A stretch of 64,000 nt of DNA from Alphaproteobacteria bacterium (GTDB taxonomy: Bacteria > Pseudomonadota > Alphaproteobacteria > Sphingomonadales > Sphingomonadaceae): positions 88,755 through 152,754 of the forward strand of contig JAUIFP010000001.1 of assembly GCA_030430365.1 (NCBI GenBank). Direction: 5' to 3'. The notes beneath the pieces were generated by a model. That model was given only the letters and a program-made list of their open reading frames with translations, had not been told where the DNA came from and did not search any database. Position 1 is the stretch's first letter. Each line of letters opens with the position of its first letter. Positions 47,057-56,240 of the stretch are shown here, piece by piece. The translations under genes and the position numbers were made by a program.

Positions 47057-48463
47057 ATGATAACGAGAACGATTGGTAGAAGAGCGATGTTGAAAGGTGC
47101 GGCCGGATTGGCGGCTGCGGGGCTTGTCCCGTGGTCGGCATCCGGCCTTGCCAGGCCAAGCGGTACCGGGCCGAATATCATCTACATCATGGCGGACGAT
47201 CTCGGTTTTGCGGATTTGAGCTGCTACGGCCGCAGGGATTTCAGCACTCCGAATATCGACCGCTTGGCGAATGAAGGTATGCTTTTCCGGCAGGCCTATG
47301 CCAATTCCGCAGTCTGTTCGGCGACGCGCATCGCGCTGATTACGGGGCGTTACCAATATCGGCTTGTCGCCGGGTTGGACGAACCGATGGGCTTCACCGA
47401 CGTCGGCCTGCCGCCCGATCTTCCGACAATGCCCAGGCAGTTGCAGGCGGCCGGTTATCATACCGTGCTGATCGGCAAGTGGCATATGGGCGGGCCGCCG
47501 TCTTACGGCCCATTGAAGAGCGGCTATGAACGTTTCTTCGGAATCTATGGCGGCGGCACTGACTATTTCAGACACAATGTTCCCGCCGAAGGCGTGCCCC
47601 ACGAACTCTCCGGCCTGATCGACCAGGACGAACTCGACCTGCGAGACGGCTACGTGACCGAGATTTTCGGCACCGAGGCAATCAAGGCGATCGAAGAGGC
47701 GCCGGCCGGCCGCCCGTTTTTCATGAGCCTGCATTTCACTGCGCCGCATTGGCCTTGGGAAGGCCCGGACGATCGCGAAGTGTCCGAAGACCTCTCTCAG
47801 ATGATGCATTTCGATGGGGGAAGCCTGGAAACCTATTCTGCAATGGTGCGCAGCATGGACGGCGAAATCGGCAAGCTGCTCGATTATCTGGACAGGAGCG
47901 GCCTGGCAGAAAATACGATTGTCGTCTTCACGAGCGACAATGGCGGGGAGCGCTTCTCTGATACCTGGCCGTTGATCGGTGTGAAAACCGAACTGCTCGA
48001 AGGCGGCATCCGGGTTCCCTTCCTGGTGCGCTGGCCGGGGCGCGTGGCACCCGGCACGGTTACGCAGCAGACCGCGATGAGCATGGACGCCTTGCCCACC
48101 TTGCTGGCCGCGGCAGGGCGCGAGCCTGACCCCGCTTTCCCGCCGGACGGCATGAACCTGCTCCCGGTGCTGGACGGCGGCGCCGCGCAAAGCCGCACGC
48201 TTTTCTGGCGCTACAAGGCGATGGAGCAGGCCGCGATACGCGACGGCGACTGGAAGTACCTGCTGATTGGCGGTGAGGAGTATCTCTTCAATCTGGCCGA
48301 GGATGAGCGGGAGCGTGCCAATCTCAAACGGCGCGAGCCGGAGCGCTTTGCGCAGTTGAAAGAGCGTTTCGCCGAATGGAACAGTGAGATGCTGCCTTAT
48401 TCGCTGCTGAACTCCAGCTGGAACGTCAAGCAGGGCAAGGAAGGCTGGGCGGACCGTTATTGA
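47057..48463 (+). CDS. Sulfatase (arylsulfatase type) with Tat-like signal
   Basis: GRRAMLKGAAGLAAAGLVPW twin-Arg signal; NIIYIMADDLGFADLSCYG; formylglycine motif VCSATRIALITGRYQYR; VFTSDNGGERFSDTWPL. Confidence 0.93.
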   Translation: MITRTIGRRAMLKGAAGLAAAGLVPWSASGLARPSGTGPNIIYIMADDLGFADLSCYGRRDFSTPNIDRLANEGMLFRQAYANSAVCSATRIALITGRYQYRLVAGLDEPMGFTDVGLPPDLPTMPRQLQAAGYHTVLIGKWHMGGPPSYGPLKSGYERFFGIYGGGTDYFRHNVPAEGVPHELSGLIDQDELDLRDGYVTEIFGTEAIKAIEEAPAGRPFFMSLHFTAPHWPWEGPDDREVSEDLSQMMHFDGGSLETYSAMVRSMDGEIGKLLDYLDRSGLAENTIVVFTSDNGGERFSDTWPLIGVKTELLEGGIRVPFLVRWPGRVAPGTVTQQTAMSMDALPTLLAAAGREPDPAFPPDGMNLLPVLDGGAAQSRTLFWRYKAMEQAAIRDGDWKYLLIGGEEYLFNLAEDERERANLKRREPERFAQLKERFAEWNSEMLPYSLLNSSWNVKQGKEGWADRY

Positions 48464-48687
48464 TCGAAGCGCTGCTGTAGGCGCTGACGGCGCCTGTCAG
48501 GGCTTGCTGGAGGGCGTTGGAGCCGCCGCTCCTTCCTCAGCAGCATCCGGGTGTCCTCTGCGAGTTGCGGGATCCAGAGCGGCCACATCAAAGCCTGTTG
48601 AAACGCGGCGCTGGATTTCCCGTTGGTTGAGGCGCTCTATCTTTGAATGAAGAGAGCCATAGGCTGCAGTCCAGAAAGAATTTTTGG

Positions 48688-48715
48688 GTTGCGGGGCTGA
48701 AGCCGGTCCCGCAAC
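48688..48715. other. Hairpin GTTGCGGG-N12-CCCGCAAC upstream of sugE
   Basis: Perfect 8-bp arms read directly 38 bp before the sugE ATG; no T-run follows on either strand. Confidence 0.5.
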
Positions 48716-48752
48716 TCAATGTCTGGGGCCGGGCTGTTTCCGGTCATTGCCG

Positions 48753-49082
48753 ATGGAGATTGCCATAGCCTGGCTGGTTTTGATCGTAGCGGGGATATTG
48801 GAAGTGGTCTGGGCCTTCGCGATGAAGCAGTCCGATGGATTTTCCCGCCTGGGCCCTTCCTTGGTGACGCTGAGCGCAATGGCAGTCAGTTTCGCACTGC
48901 TGGGCTGGTCGATGCGCACGCTGCCGCTGGGAACCGCCTATGCCGTCTGGACGGGTATCGGTGCCCTCGGCGCTTTCATCGTGGGTATCGTCTTCCTGGG
49001 CGAAAGCGCCAGTCCAGGCCGCTTGCTGGCAGCAGGTCTCTTGCTGAGCGGCCTGATGTTGATGAAGCTTTCCAGCGAGTAA
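48753..49082 (+). CDS. sugE: SMR family transporter, SugE/Gdx-type
   Basis: [40 protein letters not shown]...[29 protein letters not shown]. Confidence 0.92.
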   Translation: MEIAIAWLVLIVAGILEVVWAFAMKQSDGFSRLGPSLVTLSAMAVSFALLGWSMRTLPLGTAYAVWTGIGALGAFIVGIVFLGESASPGRLLAAGLLLSGLMLMKLSSE

Positions 49083-49202
49083 CGGGCAGCGATTGCACTC
49101 TCGTTCGAGTTTCAAGAGGGGCACTGTTGGATTAATCTATGGGGTTCGAACCCACTCTGCCGGATAAGGCATATGTGATTTTGCATTATCGGGGAGGACC
49201 GC

Positions 49203-50396
49203 GTGAGGGGGCTAGGGGCAGGCCGCAATTCAGTTTACAGGCTTGCAGTCGCTCAGGCATTGGCCGGCTCCAACGCTACCGTATTGTTCGCAACTGCGGC
49301 CGTGATCGGCATCGATCTTGCGCCTTCAGAGGCTCTCGCGACGCTTCCGGTATCCTGTTTCATCGTCGGTACTGCAACCACGACGCTTCCTGCAGGGATG
49401 ATCGCGCATCGGCATGGGCGGCCAATGGCGTTTCTGCTCGGCCATGCATGCGGCCTTGGGGCCGGACTGGTGGGCGCCCTGGCGCTCTACATGCAGAATT
49501 TCATGATGTTCTGCCTGGCGACTTTCCTCGGCGGCGCATTCGCTGCCGTGGCTTTGACATTCCGCTTTGCGGCAGCCGATTGCGTGGAATGGGATCTGCG
49601 CGCAAAGGCCCTTTCGACGGTCCTGATAGGCGGTGTCGCGTCAGGATTTGTCGGGGGAACTGTGGCCAGCCTGACGATGGATATTGTGCCAGGCCATCCT
49701 TTCGTGGGTTCCTATTTCGCGATCGGCGCGATCGCGATCGCCTCCGGACTGATGCTTGTGGGCATAAATCTGCCCAAAGTTGCAGACAGACATGCGGCCG
49801 ATGGCCGTCCGCTCAAGATGATTGCGGGGCAGCCGAGATTTGTCGCGGCCGTGATCTGCGGCCTCGTTGCCTATCTGATGATGAACTTCCTCATGACTTC
49901 GGCCCCGCTGGCTATGCGCCTGCAGGGACATTCGCAGGAAGACGCCAATCTGGCCGTGCAGTGGCATGTCGTGGCGATGTACGCGCCGAGCTTTATTGTC
50001 GGTGCACTGATCACGCGGTTCGGGTCCGACAATATTACTATCCTCGGGCTACTGATCATCGGAGCTTCCGCCGTGCTGGGCCTCGCCGGCATGTCGCCGC
50101 ATCATTTCTGGGGCGCGCTGATCGTGCTGGGCATCGGCTGGAACTTCGCCTTTACAGGCTCTTCCAACATGGTGCTGGAGACCCACCGACCGGACGAAAG
50201 CGCGCGAGTGCAGTCATTCAACGACTTCCTCATTTTCGGATCGGTGATGATCGGATCCTTCGCATCCGGCAGCGTCCTGACCCAGTATGGCTGGCAAGTC
50301 GTCTGCTGGCTGGTGTTCCCGCCAGTCGCCGCCGCAATCGTGGCGCTGCTGTTCTTCGGTAATGCCCATCGCAGGCTGATGGCGCACGGCAAGTGA
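49203..50396 (+). CDS. MFS transporter
   Basis: 12-TM pattern; PVSCFIVGTATTTLPAGMIAHRHGRPMAFLLG. Confidence 0.88.
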   Translation: MRGLGAGRNSVYRLAVAQALAGSNATVLFATAAVIGIDLAPSEALATLPVSCFIVGTATTTLPAGMIAHRHGRPMAFLLGHACGLGAGLVGALALYMQNFMMFCLATFLGGAFAAVALTFRFAAADCVEWDLRAKALSTVLIGGVASGFVGGTVASLTMDIVPGHPFVGSYFAIGAIAIASGLMLVGINLPKVADRHAADGRPLKMIAGQPRFVAAVICGLVAYLMMNFLMTSAPLAMRLQGHSQEDANLAVQWHVVAMYAPSFIVGALITRFGSDNITILGLLIIGASAVLGLAGMSPHHFWGALIVLGIGWNFAFTGSSNMVLETHRPDESARVQSFNDFLIFGSVMIGSFASGSVLTQYGWQVVCWLVFPPVAAAIVALLFFGNAHRRLMAHGK

Positions 50397-50524
50397 CCGG
50401 CCATCGCCCGCCCCCGATCGGCTTATGCTTGAATTCGCCGCCGCAAATGGCAAACGGGCGCATCGCCGGTAGCCATGGCGTGTCGCAGATCATATCTTTC
50501 GGCTTCGTCCGGTAACGCATGAAC

Positions 50525-50552
50525 GAAAAGCCTCCCGGCGCAAGCGGGAGGC
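50525..50552 (-). terminator. Candidate minus-strand intrinsic terminator
   Basis: GCCTCCCG-N7-CGGGAGGC perfect 8-bp stem; read on the minus strand it is followed by TTTTCG. Confidence 0.5.
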
Positions 50553-50576
50553 GCCGCATCTTCAGGAGAACTGCCC

Positions 50577-51158
50577 ATGACCACCCGCACTTCGGACAAG
50601 AACGTCGATACGCTCTTTCTCGAGCGGTGGTCGCCGCGCGCGTTCGACGGTTCCGATATGCCGCTGGAAGACCTGATGACGATGATCGAGGCGGCCCGCT
50701 GGGCGCCGTCGGCCTTCAACTATCAGCCCTGGCGTTTTCTCTATTCCCTGCGCGGGGACGCAAACTGGGACGCTTTCCTGTCCATGCTAATCCCGTTCAA
50801 CGCCTCCTGGGCCAGCAGCGCTTCGGCCCTGGTCTTCGTCGTTTCCGACACGCAGATGGAAGGCAAGGACGGCCCGCAGCCATCGCACAGCCACAGCTTC
50901 GATGCAGGCGCCGCCTGGGGGCTGCTGAGCCTGCAGGCGATCAAGCTGGGCTATTTCACGCATGGCATGACCGGGCTTCAATTCGGCAGGGAAGCCGAAC
51001 TGCTGGGCGTCAAGCCGCCATTCCGCCTGGAAGCCGGTATCGCGATCGGCCGCAGGGGCGATCCGGGAATCCTTCCCGAAGGACTGCGCGACCGCGAAGG
51101 CCCGAGCGACCGCAAGCCGCTGGAAGAGATCGTGACGGCAGGGCCGCTTACGCAATAA
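50577..51158 (+). CDS. Nitroreductase family protein
   Basis: LFLERWSPRAFDGSDMPLEDLMTMIEAARWAPSAFNYQPWRFLY. Confidence 0.93.
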   Translation: MTTRTSDKNVDTLFLERWSPRAFDGSDMPLEDLMTMIEAARWAPSAFNYQPWRFLYSLRGDANWDAFLSMLIPFNASWASSASALVFVVSDTQMEGKDGPQPSHSHSFDAGAAWGLLSLQAIKLGYFTHGMTGLQFGREAELLGVKPPFRLEAGIAIGRRGDPGILPEGLRDREGPSDRKPLEEIVTAGPLTQ

Positions 51159-51188
51159 GCTTGCTGTGTCTTGAAAATCGCTGCCTTG

Positions 51189-51692
51189 TCAGACGCTTGC
51201 AGCGACGCTTTCGAACCAATGCTCAAGGCTCTCCCGCATGCTGCGGAAGACCACGAGATCGTATGTCGGCGTGTCATCCACTTGCCAGAAGGTGACGCCG
51301 ATATGCGAAATCACCGTGGTGGCGGCTGACCCGGCGGAGAATGCCAGCGGGTCCAGATCGATCGCGGCGCCGCGTTGCAGCAATTCGCGCGCATTCGCGC
51401 CAGAAAGCCGGTATATCGCGTATCCGCTCGACTGATCGGAGACGGAAGCGAGGCTGCCGAGTGCGGCCTCCAGCGCAGATGGCCATTCATTGTCCAACGT
51501 TTCGCTGAGCGCGAGCCAGGTCCCGGGGCCAGTGCCCACCAGGCCCAGGCCGCTGCCGCTGCGATAGGCAGGCGCTTTCGGAATTTCGACGGCCAGTGCC
51601 CCGCCGATATCGGCAGCGGTCACGCCCTTGCGGGCCATGACAGCAGCGAGCGAGACGTTCTCCCGCCGGGAGATGAAATCCACATTATCCAC
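51189..51692 (-). CDS. soxG: Sarcosine oxidase gamma subunit
   Basis: Position directly after soxA; GPGTWLALSE, QSSGYAIYRLSGANARELLQRGAAIDLDP, ISHIGVTFWQVDDTPTYDLVVFRS. GTG at 51692 overlaps the soxA stop. Confidence 0.88.
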   Translation of the reverse strand: MDNVDFISRRENVSLAAVMARKGVTAADIGGALAVEIPKAPAYRSGSGLGLVGTGPGTWLALSETLDNEWPSALEAALGSLASVSDQSSGYAIYRLSGANARELLQRGAAIDLDPLAFSAGSAATTVISHIGVTFWQVDDTPTYDLVVFRSMRESLEHWFESVAASV

Positions 51693-54648
51693 GCAAACGC
51701 TCTCCTGCCGGATCCACAAAGACGGCGTCGCAAATCTCGACCGGCACGTCGGACCCGCGCACTATGTCGTTCAGCATCATTTCTTCACCGATCCTCTCCT
51801 GGCCGCCGGTGACGAGCGCGAGCGCGATCGAATGGCCCAGCGTCGGCGAGAATGCGGCGGAGGTTACGCGGCCCTGAACATTGGCTGCCTTGGGCTCCGC
51901 GCCCTTGGCAAGAAGATGCGCGCCAGCGCGCAAGGTCGCGGCATGGTCGAGCGGCTTGAGGCCGACCAGCGACATTCGCCCCGGATCCGTAAGCCCGGGC
52001 CGCTGTGCCATGGCCCGCCCGACAAAATCCTTCTTGGTGGACAGCATGCGCCCCATGCCGAGATCTCCGGCTGTTGTCTGGCCGTTCATCTCGTTGCCGG
52101 CGGGATGTCCCTTCTCGATGCGCATGACGCCCAGCGCCTCCGTGCCATAGGGCACGATGCCGAAGGGCGCGCCGGCCGCCATGATCGCTTCCAGCAATTG
52201 GCGTCCGCGATTGGCGCCGATGCTGATTTCATAGGCAAGCTCTCCGCTGAAGGAGACGCGGAAAAGCCGGATCTTCGTACCGCGCCAGCGATATTCGCCC
52301 GCCGCCATGAATTTGAAGGCTTCGTTGGCAAGGTCGATATCCGGCAGCAAGGCCTGCAGCACGGCGCGCGATTGCGGGCCGGCAATGGAATAGGTGGCCC
52401 ATTGCTCCGTCACCGAAGTCGCCTGAACGTCCAGCTCCGGCCAGATCACCTGCCGGGCAAAGTCGATATGCTGCATCACCCGCGCGGCATTGGCGGTGGT
52501 GGTGGTGACGTAATATTTGTCCTCTGCAAAGCGCGTCGCCGTGCCGTCATCCATCACGAACCCGTCTTCGCGCAGCATCAGGCCATATCGTGCGCGCCCG
52601 ACAGGCAGCGTCGAAAACATATTGGCATAGAGCCGGTCCAGAAGCGTGGCGGCATCCGGGCCCAGGACATCGATCTTGCCGAGCGTCGAGACGTCGCAGA
52701 TCCCAACGCCGCCGCGCGTGGCATTCACTTCGCGGTCGACGGAGGTTCTCCACTCCGTCTCGCCCGGCTGGACAAACCACTGGGCACGTTTCCATTGCCC
52801 GACATCGACGAAGGCCGCGCCGTTTTCCGCCGCCCAGTCATGGCTTGCCGTATGGCGCACCGGGCGGAAATGTTCGCCCCGGTGATGCCCGGCAACCACG
52901 CCAAGGGCGATCGGCGTATAGGGCGGGCGCGACATGATCGTGCCCGCTTCGGCGATCGTCTTCTTGGTCTCCTCCGCCAGCAGCCCGTGCCCGTTGATCT
53001 GGCTGAGCTTGCCCTGATCGGTCGCCATGCCCATCGTGGTGTAGCGCTTGAGGTGTTCGATCGACACGAAGCCTTCGCTCGCGGCGAGCTTGATGTCGGA
53101 AGCCGTCACGTCGTTCTGGAAGTCGACGAATGCCTTGCCCTCGATCCCGCTTGGCACCCACAGCATGTTCTCATTCGTGCCGCCCGTTTCGGCAACGTCG
53201 GCGATTGCCATTTCGGCAGGCGACTTGCCCATCTGCTGCACGACTTCGGTCGCTGCCCTGATCCCGTCGCCCAGCGCGGAGGTCAGGCTCATGCGCCCGG
53301 CGGCGGACCCGATGGAGGAAAAATCTGGCGGTGTCTTGTCGAGCAGGAAGGCATTGAGCTCTTCTGACCAAACAGGCCGGTTGCCGAAATTGCTGCCCAG
53401 GCCGATGGCCGGATTCCAGCCGCCCGACATCGCGACGAGATCGCAGGCGACCGTCGTTTCCTTGCCGCTGCCATCGCGGATCGTGGCGCCCTTGACGCTT
53501 TTCGAACCCTTGATGTCCACGATCGCACCCTGCAGCGCCACAACGCTGTCCGACAGGTCAAGCCTGTCTGCCAAGGCAGGCTTCTGGGCGCGTGTATCCA
53601 CCACTGCGGCCACGCCGATGCCGGCGGCCTGCAGGTCCAGCGCGGTCTGCCAGCCCGTATCGCAGGAGGTGAAGATCACCGCCTTCTTGCCTGGCGCCAC
53701 TGCGAAGCGGTTGAGATAGGCGGAGACGGCCGATGCCATCATCACGCCGGGCCTGTCATTGCCCGGGAAGATCAGCGGGCGCTCGATCGCGCCGCTTGCC
53801 AGCAGGGCATGCTTGGCTACGATCTTCCACAATCTCTGGCGCGGCTGACCGGGCAAGGGTTCGGGCAAATGGTCCGCAACGCGCTCCACGGCGCCATATT
53901 CATGGCCGTCATAGACGCCGAATACGCCCGTGCGCGGAAGCAGTGTGACATTGGGATAAGATGCCAGTTCCTCCACCACGCCTGCCGCCCAGTCCGCGCC
54001 GGTTGCACCTGCAATCTCGCTGCGTTCCTTCAGCAGATGGCCGCCCATGGCCATATCGTCATCGGCCACAATCACGCGCAGGCCGGAACGCCCCGCCGTC
54101 AGCGCGGCGGCAAGTCCGGCCGGACCCGCGCCGATCACCAGCAGGTCGCAAAATGCATGTTTGCGGTCATAGCTGTCGGGATCGGGCAGGCCGGAGAGGG
54201 CGCCCAGGCCCGCAGCACGCCGGATCAGCGGCTCGTAAAGCTTCTCCCACAAGGCGGCGGGCCGCATGAAGGTCTTGTAATAGAAGCCGGCCACAAAGAT
54301 CGGAGAGGCAAGCTGGTTGAGCGCCAGCAGATCGAAGCCCAGGCTCGGCCAGCGGTTCTGGCTGCTGGCAACCAGTCCGTCATAGAGCGGGACGGCTGTC
54401 GCCTTGCTGTTGGGCTCGGCCCGCGCGCCTTCGCGCAGGGTTACCAGCGCATTGGGCTCTTCCGTCCCGGCTGTCAGGATGCCGCGCGGCCGGTGATATT
54501 TGAACGATCGCGCGACCAGGCGCACATCGTTGGCCAGCAATGCAGCGGCCAGCGTATCGCCTTCGAAGCCCGAATATTGCTTGCCGTCGAAAGTGAATTT
54601 CAACGGGCGCGCGCGGTCGATCAGCCCGCCTGTATTGAGCCGGCTCAT
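51685..54648 (-). CDS. soxA: Sarcosine oxidase alpha subunit
   Basis: FTFDGKQYSGFEGDTLAAALLANDVRLVARSFKYHRPRGILTAGTEEPNALV; C-terminal GcvT-like domain. ATG 54648. Confidence 0.95.
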   Translation of the reverse strand: MSRLNTGGLIDRARPLKFTFDGKQYSGFEGDTLAAALLANDVRLVARSFKYHRPRGILTAGTEEPNALVTLREGARAEPNSKATAVPLYDGLVASSQNRWPSLGFDLLALNQLASPIFVAGFYYKTFMRPAALWEKLYEPLIRRAAGLGALSGLPDPDSYDRKHAFCDLLVIGAGPAGLAAALTAGRSGLRVIVADDDMAMGGHLLKERSEIAGATGADWAAGVVEELASYPNVTLLPRTGVFGVYDGHEYGAVERVADHLPEPLPGQPRQRLWKIVAKHALLASGAIERPLIFPGNDRPGVMMASAVSAYLNRFAVAPGKKAVIFTSCDTGWQTALDLQAAGIGVAAVVDTRAQKPALADRLDLSDSVVALQGAIVDIKGSKSVKGATIRDGSGKETTVACDLVAMSGGWNPAIGLGSNFGNRPVWSEELNAFLLDKTPPDFSSIGSAAGRMSLTSALGDGIRAATEVVQQMGKSPAEMAIADVAETGGTNENMLWVPSGIEGKAFVDFQNDVTASDIKLAASEGFVSIEHLKRYTTMGMATDQGKLSQINGHGLLAEETKKTIAEAGTIMSRPPYTPIALGVVAGHHRGEHFRPVRHTASHDWAAENGAAFVDVGQWKRAQWFVQPGETEWRTSVDREVNATRGGVGICDVSTLGKIDVLGPDAATLLDRLYANMFSTLPVGRARYGLMLREDGFVMDDGTATRFAEDKYYVTTTTANAARVMQHIDFARQVIWPELDVQATSVTEQWATYSIAGPQSRAVLQALLPDIDLANEAFKFMAAGEYRWRGTKIRLFRVSFSGELAYEISIGANRGRQLLEAIMAAGAPFGIVPYGTEALGVMRIEKGHPAGNEMNGQTTAGDLGMGRMLSTKKDFVGRAMAQRPGLTDPGRMSLVGLKPLDHAATLRAGAHLLAKGAEPKAANVQGRVTSAAFSPTLGHSIALALVTGGQERIGEEMMLNDIVRGSDVPVEICDAVFVDPAGERLRG

Positions 54649-54908
54649 GCGGACTTTCCTTCGCTGGTCAGGCGTGCGGCGGAAATCGCGTGATCGCGCG
54701 TGTCGCGCGTCAGCGTAATCCAGTTGCGGCAGCCTTGTGCGTGGTACCACAGCTCATCGATCGGCCCGGCGGGGTTCTCCCGCAGATAGACATAGTCGAA
54801 GAACTCCGTCTCCTCCGCCGGATCCGATGGCCGCACGGGGGCGGCGTCGCCGCGATAGACGAATTCCTGGGAGTCTCGATCGCCGCAATAGGGGCAGGGA
54901 ATGCGCAT
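54645..54908 (-). CDS. soxD: Sarcosine oxidase delta subunit
   Basis: MRIPCPYCGDRDSQEFVYRGDA...YLRENPAGPIDELWYHAQGCRNWITLTRDTRDH. Confidence 0.95.
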   Translation of the reverse strand: MRIPCPYCGDRDSQEFVYRGDAAPVRPSDPAEETEFFDYVYLRENPAGPIDELWYHAQGCRNWITLTRDTRDHAISAARLTSEGKSA

Positions 54909-54918
54909 ATCCGGCTCC

Positions 54919-56175
54919 TCAGTGCAGGTTCGGTTGGGCGCCCTGGCCCTTTTCGTCGATGACATGGCCAGTCGCGAACCGGTCCAGACGGAAGTCTGCG
55001 GCTGTTTCGTGCGGCTGGTCTGTGGCGAGCAGATGGGCGAAGCACCATCCGGCGGCAGGCGTTGCCTTGAAACCGCCATAGCACCAGCCGGCATTGAGAT
55101 AGAGCCCGCCGACCGGGGCGTGGTCGATAATCGGGGAGCCATCCATGCTCATATCCATGATGCCGCCCCAGGATCGCAGCAGGCGGGCGCGGCCGATCAT
55201 CGGCATCAGCGCCATGCCGCCTTCGCAGACATCTTCCACGGTCGGCAGGTTCCCGCGCTGGGCGTAGCTGTTGTAGCCATCGATATCTCCGCCGAAGACC
55301 AGCCCGCCCTTGTCGGACTGGCTGACATAGAAATGTCCGGCGCCGAAGGTGATCACGCCGGGGATCACCGGTTTCAGCCCTTCGCTGACGAATGCCTGGA
55401 GAACGTGGCTTTCGATCGGCAGGCGCAGGCCCGCCATTTCGGCAAGGCGCGAACTGTTGCCGGCGACCGACAGCCCCACCTTCTTGGCGCGGATCGGACC
55501 GCGCGTCGTCTCAACCCCGGTTATCGAACCGTCCGGCCCGCGCAGCATGCCGGTGACGGCGCAGTTCTGGATGATGTCGACGCCCCTGTCCGATGCGCCG
55601 CGGGCATAACCCCACACGACCGCGTCATGCCGGGCAGTGCCGCCGCGCCGCTGCAGCAGGCCGCCCTGGATCGGGAAGCGCGCATTTTCGTAATCGAGGA
55701 ACGGCGCCATCGCCTGGACCTGATCGCGGCCCAGCAATTCGGCATCGACGCCGTGCAGCCGCATCATGTTGCCGCGCCTGGCATAGGCGTCGCGCTGCGC
55801 ATCGCTGTGATAGAGATTGAGCACGCCGCGCTGGCTGACCATCGTGTTGTAGTTGAGATCCTGCTCCATCCCCTCCCACAGCTTCATCGACCATTCGTAG
55901 AAGGGGATGTTGCCGGGCAGCCCGTAATTGGAGCGGATGATGGTGGTGTTCCGGCCGGCATTGCCGCCGCCGATCCAGCCTTTTTCCAGCACGGCGACAT
56001 TGGTGATGCCGTGCTCCTTGGCAAGGTAATAGGCCGTCGCCAGCCCGTGCCCGCCGCCGCCGACGATGATGACGTCGTAGCTTTCCTGCGGCTCGGCGTC
56101 GCGCCACGCCCTGTCCCAGTGGCGGTGGCCGCTGAAAGCGTTACGTAAGAGGGTGAAAAGCGAATAATGCGTCAT
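54919..56175 (-). CDS. soxB: Sarcosine oxidase beta subunit
   Basis: SYDVIIVGGGGHGLATAYYLAKEHGITNVAVLEKGWIGGGNAGRNTTIIRSNYG; C-terminal GGFKATPAAGWCFAHLLAT. Confidence 0.96.
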   Translation of the reverse strand: MTHYSLFTLLRNAFSGHRHWDRAWRDAEPQESYDVIIVGGGGHGLATAYYLAKEHGITNVAVLEKGWIGGGNAGRNTTIIRSNYGLPGNIPFYEWSMKLWEGMEQDLNYNTMVSQRGVLNLYHSDAQRDAYARRGNMMRLHGVDAELLGRDQVQAMAPFLDYENARFPIQGGLLQRRGGTARHDAVVWGYARGASDRGVDIIQNCAVTGMLRGPDGSITGVETTRGPIRAKKVGLSVAGNSSRLAEMAGLRLPIESHVLQAFVSEGLKPVIPGVITFGAGHFYVSQSDKGGLVFGGDIDGYNSYAQRGNLPTVEDVCEGGMALMPMIGRARLLRSWGGIMDMSMDGSPIIDHAPVGGLYLNAGWCYGGFKATPAAGWCFAHLLATDQPHETAADFRLDRFATGHVIDEKGQGAQPNLH

Positions 56176-56240
56176 GGCTCGGGCCAGTGCGAAGCGAGAG
56201 TGGGCGAAATAAATTTGATTCGCAGGAAATATTAGATGCT

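Noticed and set aside
46961-48190. 409-aa minus-strand ORF
   Set aside because: Antisense of the sulfatase, whose catalytic motif is intact on the plus strand.
48480-48752. Guanidine riboswitch upstream of sugE
   Set aside because: No ykkC, mini-ykkC (paired ACGR hairpins) or guanidine-III pseudoknot consensus found by eye; GGCGC-TGACG-GCGCC at about 48480 occurs only once.
49139-50362. 407-aa ORF overlapping the MFS gene in another frame
   Set aside because: MFS frame (49203-50396) has clear transmembrane pattern; this one is Arg/Gly/Cys-rich out-of-frame sequence.
51628-53367. 579-aa plus-strand ORF
   Set aside because: Antisense to soxA, which is well supported by motif and operon context.
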